Origin: Psilocybe azurescens
Taxonomy: Eukaryota > Basidiomycota > Agaricomycetes > Agaricales > Agrocybaceae
Direction of reading: 5' to 3'
DNA: 35,408 nucleotides
NCBI GenBank assembly: GCA_023853785.1
Contig: JAJIRX010000071.1
Location: forward strand, 1 to 35,408
The notes under the pieces are model-generated. The model made no database searches and was not told the DNA's origin. It saw only the letters and a program-made list of their open reading frames with translations. The position numbers and the translations under genes were made by a program. Below, in pieces: positions 32,024-35,408 of the stretch; the first letter of the stretch is position 1, and each line of letters opens with the position of its first letter.

Positions 32024-32806
32024 TCAAAGTTTGGAGGCACCAACAGCCTCATTGTAACGCGCCTCAGCCTCTTCGAAGTTGATGACGTTCCAGATGGCAG
32101 CAAGGTACTAAATTTTGGCATCAGTCGTTTTCTCAAAGTAAAATCCAAAGGACGTACATCGACTTTGACGTTCTTGTATTGGAGGTAGAAGGCGTGCTCC
32201 CAGATGTCGACACCGATGATGGGGACAAGGTTCAGGAGAGGATCCTGGTTAGGAGTGGTGGAGATCTCGAGTTGCTTGTTGGAGGGGTTGACACCCTAAT
32301 ATTAATTATAAGCCCATGAGACTTGTGATACCAAACCGATGGATTGAATCATGAACGCACGAGCCATCCCCATCCCGACCCTTGAATCCCGGCTGTGGCA
32401 GCATTGAACTCCTTCTTGAGGTTATCAAGAGATCCAAAGGTCTTCTCGATGGCAGTTTTGAATGCGCCGTCGCGGAGGACACCACCGGTGCCTTTGTTGA
32501 CAGCAGCCGAGGGTGCGAGGTTCTTCCAGAAAAGAGAGTGGTTGATGTGTCCTGATCAACGGTGATAAGCGCTCCGATAGTATTGTCAGTCCCTGTCAAT
32601 ATTATCTCACCGCCTCCGTTGAACTTGAGGGCTGCCTGGAGAGCGATGCGCTCCTTGGGAGTGGATGCTTTGGCGTACGAGGCTTCGGCGGCGTTCAAAG
32701 CATTGACATATGTCTGGTGATGCTTGGTGTGGTGGAGAACCATGATCTCTTCAGAGATGTAGGGCTCGAGAGCATTGTAGGGGTAAGGAAGGGGTGGAGA
32801 GGCCAT
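32024..32806 (-). CDS. Manganese superoxide dismutase, cytosolic type
   Basis: Converts superoxide to hydrogen peroxide and oxygen. Exons (minus): 32806-32611, 32551-32361, 32295-32158, 32107-32024; they sum to 609 nt and give 202 aa with no frame break. Metal ligands are visible: His in [15 protein letters not shown], His in [13 protein letters not shown] (across the first intron), and Asp and His in [12 protein letters not shown]. The [11 protein letters not shown] segment carries the Gln typical of Mn enzymes. The protein starts [18 protein letters not shown] with no mitochondrial presequence, so it is probably the cytosolic MnSOD found in many fungi. It is the cleanest gene in the window. 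An ATF/CRE-like site lies about 95 bp upstream. Confidence 0.96.
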
Positions 32807-32900
32807 GTCGAAGATATGTTTTGCTGTTGAAGGTGGTGGTCAGAGTTCAAAACCAGGGCTACCGTCTGCAGCCGTTTATCGATGAGTCTGACTCTCCGTG

Positions 32901-32917
32901 TGATGTCACAACACGTG
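32901..32917. promoter_or_regulatory. CRE/ATF-like site and E-box upstream of SOD
   Basis: TGATGTCA (32901-32908) fits the TGAYGTCA site bound by stress-responsive bZIP factors of the Atf1/CREB type; CACGTG follows at 32912-32917. They lie 95-111 bases before the SOD start. The regulatory role is inferred from motif and position. Confidence 0.4.
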
Positions 32918-35128
32918 CTTCGTGAATGGCGCGAGTAAGTGTTATCGTGGTGAATTCGCAATGGATTGGTAAGTAAAAACCCTATTTATAACCCATGGAG
33001 AACGAGATCAGTTATTTGTTTTCATTCCGTCTTGGCGGGTGCGGTGCAGTGCTACTTGCAGATCTGTGACTCATAAGGGAACTATGGTTTACCCAATGAC
33101 TCGTGCGTGTGTGCCTCCCGCTTAGCGCTACAACAGGAATAAATGCATATTTCACGGAAAGACGGGATGCCATCGACGTTCTTTCTGATTGATCATCAGT
33201 GCTTTGTCAAACCTCGCCAGAGCTCACGAGCTCGGCTTATTGATTGTGCACACTCACCATTAACCAAAATTAACTCCATGGATTGTCAATATTTCCTTGA
33301 ATTTGCTTCTGTGTCAATCCGATACGTCCTGGATGTAAAGCAGCCGCTTCACCGATCCCGACTCATGAGATTAATTTAGACAGGGCGTTTGAGTAAAATT
33401 GTGCTTCGGGCATCGCATTCGGTCATACCGTTATACTTGCTGAGGTACGCGGCGGCTATGCACCATATGCTTCTTTTCATGTAGACATGTAGATCCTCAT
33501 AGTACGGTAAATTTTCAAGCGAGAACTTTCAGTCACAGCGAGAAGACGAGATGTATTTTTGGCCGGGAAGATCTACACCACATCACCTGTCATGCCTGAA
33601 TCTCCACGTGTGTTCTTTATGAGTATCTTCCACTTCATCTCCAACAGTACAATGTGGCGCACAGATTATACATTGATTTTAGTCTGTCGTCAGCACAAGG
33701 GGTGAAGCCGTCTACTTTAGTGAGCCATGAAACTGACTCACAGCGAATATTCAGTCTTGAAGGGCTCAAACGTAAGACATTTAAGATGACAAAGTTCCGT
33801 GGATCTCTTGAGTTGCTTAGATATTGATACTAGCATCGAGTCAGCGACCTTACTCGTACATTCTATTAATTCTTCGGAACCATCTTTTCTGCGGATGACT
33901 TGTAATTTTCTCAAGTTCGACATAGATCGAGTCAGAGATCCGACTGCGCAGGAAAACCATCCCCGCATCGATGTTGATTTTAAAAATCTAAAAACTATAT
34001 TATTTCCAGATGAGCGACATGTTTTTCGGCCCACACAGGCATCTCACTAGAGAGATGCGAAATGCACAGTTGCGTGAAGAACGGACACGGATGGACCATA
34101 GTTTGAACCGTCGATTTTACTTCCACCGAGATTCTTCTGGTATGTATCTTAAGCGGTTAGCTTTCCAGATGCTGTAATAGTACCGGACGGCGTCAAGTGT
34201 GGATGTTAGACGGAGCGCATCGGCAGGTCATAGGATACGTCATGCTTCCACTCAAACAGAGACTATCATGTCAGACCGTATAACACACTGAATATACGAT
34301 ACACAAGAGAAAATAAAGTTACATAAAGTGTCTAATCTGCTCGAGCTTCTTCTGAGCTTCATGTTACATTGGGATCAATCAATCTTTAACCACATGTTAA
34401 TGTTATCCCATATCCTTGTCCTTTCTTTGTCCAATTTTGCGATCTGGCAGCATATCTCGAATGCTATGGCACGACTTCGTCGCCCAGTCCTTGTCAATGA
34501 TACTGCCAATCCTGCCAATAGGGTCAAACAAATTTTCTTCCGCGTCTGAGGAACAGTGCTGAGCACGGTGGTCCGACCTTTAAAACTGCTGAATTGACCT
34601 TCCAAGTTTGTTCCAAATCTTTGCCTCGGTCAGGATTGGAGTAAGAGTAAAATCTGGCCATTAGGGGGCCCAGAGTAGTTCATTTCTGGGTCGTTACTGT
34701 GGCATTTATGGACGCCATAATTTGATCCATAAATGTGAAAACCCCGAAATAAAGGAATGCAAATGCGACTCTAGTTTTTGCGTCGTTCCTGATCCCGTTT
34801 CTGAACTTGTTTCTGTGGGTTGTTCTTAGCTTACATCGTCTCCTCCCCTTACTTAATCCTATAATTTCCTGATATCCTGGTTATATAAATTTACTAAGGG
34901 ATGCTCCTGTAAATACTGTAAGGGATCTATGAATCTGGTATTATGACTTCATAAGAGAATGAGAGGAGACAAAGAATTGCTAATAACCCTTATTAATCCA
35001 GTGTGAACAGTAAAAAAGTATAACTGGCAAAATAATATCAGAGAGAAATACGCACAAAGACAAATCAGAAATGACCCAGAAACGCTGCAGAAACAGAGAA
35101 CAAAATGTGGTGGTCAGGGGAGAAGTGA
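32918..35128. other. Gene-poor region before thymidylate synthase
   Basis: Competing open frames on both strands at 33738-34050 have no domain. A 55-codon frame at 34010-34177 (plus; charged, MSDMFFGPHRHLTREM start) contains a GTATGT donor-like site and could be an exon of an unrecognised gene, but support is weak. A perfect 10-bp hairpin lies at 34703-34712/34726-34735. No TIR element or RNA gene was established. Confidence 0.4.
34703..34735. repeat. Short perfect hairpin
   Basis: Arms CATTTATGGA (34703-34712) and TCCATAAATG (34726-34735) with a 13-nt loop. Function unknown. Confidence 0.6.
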
Positions 35129-35217
35129 CACGTGCTGTGACAGAGCGCGCGATTGATTGAGGGGCACGTGTCGACGCAACTCTATTTGACTGTTGTGACA
35201 AATGTGACAAAACGCGT
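35129..35217 (+). promoter_or_regulatory. Thymidylate synthase promoter: two CACGTG boxes and one MluI cell-cycle box
   Basis: CACGTG occurs at 35129-35134 and 35165-35170, and ACGCGT at 35212-35217, 62 bases before the ATG. ACGCGT is the MCB element through which the yeast MBF complex drives G1/S genes, including thymidylate synthase. The same role here is inferred from motif, distance and gene identity. Confidence 0.6.
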
Positions 35218-35279
35218 CTTCAATCCTGCTCTCATCATCTCGCCTACCTCAATCAACTTTTATATCAAAAAGTATAAAA

Positions 35280-35408
35280 ATGACCATCTCCGTTCCTCAA
35301 AACCCAGAACATGATGAATACCAATATCTCAATCTCATTCGACGCGTTCTTGACACGGGAGATGTGCGCCCTGATCGCACAGGAACTGGCACCATCGCGA
35401 TCTTCGCA
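35280..35408 (+). CDS. Thymidylate synthase (5' part, truncated by right window edge)
   Basis: Makes dTMP from dUMP using methylene-tetrahydrofolate. Only the first 43 codons are in the window: MTISVPQNPEHDEYQYLNLI, then RRVLDTGDVRPDRTGTGTIA and IFA. The segment EYQYLNLI...G..RPDRTGTGT is the highly conserved N-terminus of the family, including the phosphate-binding arginine of the RPDRTGTGT loop. No intron in this part. The ATG at 35280 is the first in frame and sits where the conserved N-terminus begins. An AT-rich tract directly precedes it, and an MCB element lies upstream. Confidence 0.96.
   Translation, partial: MTISVPQNPEHDEYQYLNLIRRVLDTGDVRPDRTGTGTIAIFA

Noticed and set aside
32012..32500. 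Frame break at the end of the SOD open frame ([11 protein letters not shown] tail)
   Set aside because: This is intron read-through. Splicing at 32361|32295 gives the expected GWGWL-GVNPSNK junction, and the gene is intact.
34682..35085. A 14-bp inverted pair TTTCTGGGTC...GACCCAGAAA as possible TIRs of an element upstream of thymidylate synthase
   Set aside because: The match does not extend beyond about 14 bp and no target duplication was found; chance is likely.

Overview
The window looks like nuclear DNA from a filamentous mushroom-forming fungus (Basidiomycota, probably Agaricomycetes). The genes carry many introns of about 50-70 nt, very small exons (6, 16, 18, 20 and 24 nt) and GT..AG splice sites. 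The protein families fit: basidiomycete Zn(II)2Cys6 regulators, an AA9 lytic polysaccharide monooxygenase, an IPNS-like 2-oxoglutarate oxygenase, F-box/LRR-like proteins and small secreted cysteine proteins. I saw no bacterial-type operons, CRISPR array, tRNA or rRNA.

Layout. (1) 1-5192, minus: two tandem paralogous Zn(II)2Cys6 transcription factors. The first runs off the left edge. (2) 6707-10272, plus: a secreted AA9 LPMO, divergent from the second regulator, then a 2OG-Fe(II) oxygenase. (3) 10362-11727: a degraded MBF1 (multiprotein bridging factor) gene between ~80-90-bp inverted repeats, bounded by a 12-bp direct repeat. It looks like a DNA transposon that captured a host gene. (4) 12038-14043, plus: a single-pass membrane protein of a fungal family of unknown function. 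(5) 15297-16049: a MITE-like element with 37-bp TIRs and TA target sites. (6) 17416-18704, plus: a seven-TM-type membrane protein. (7) 19750-21161, plus: an F-box-like protein. (8) 22420-24751, minus: two tandem small secreted proteins with the same exon plan. (9) ~25903-26454: a LINE zf-RVT fragment between imperfect direct repeats. (10) 26739-28075, minus: a Gal80-like Gfo/Idh/MocA protein. (11) 29488-31093, minus: an F-box/LRR-like protein. (12) 32024-32806, minus: an intact cytosolic-type Mn superoxide dismutase. (13) 35280-right edge, plus: the start of thymidylate synthase, with a MluI cell-cycle box in its promoter.

A recurring property is that most multi-exon genes break frame by exactly one base, usually inside or beside a short homopolymer, while the flanking protein stays well conserved. 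Exon-length arithmetic and a comparison of the two regulator paralogues (exon 8 is 360 nt in one, 359 nt in the other) support this. The most economical reading is residual consensus error in a long-read assembly rather than mass pseudogenisation; SOD is clean throughout. Gene models below are therefore given as genomic spans with exon coordinates, and each discrepancy is named.

Functional links are limited. The LPMO indicates plant-cell-wall attack. The divergent regulator next to it, the Gal80-like protein and the secreted proteins suggest an accessory region interspersed with housekeeping genes (SOD, thymidylate synthase). No biosynthetic cluster is evident.
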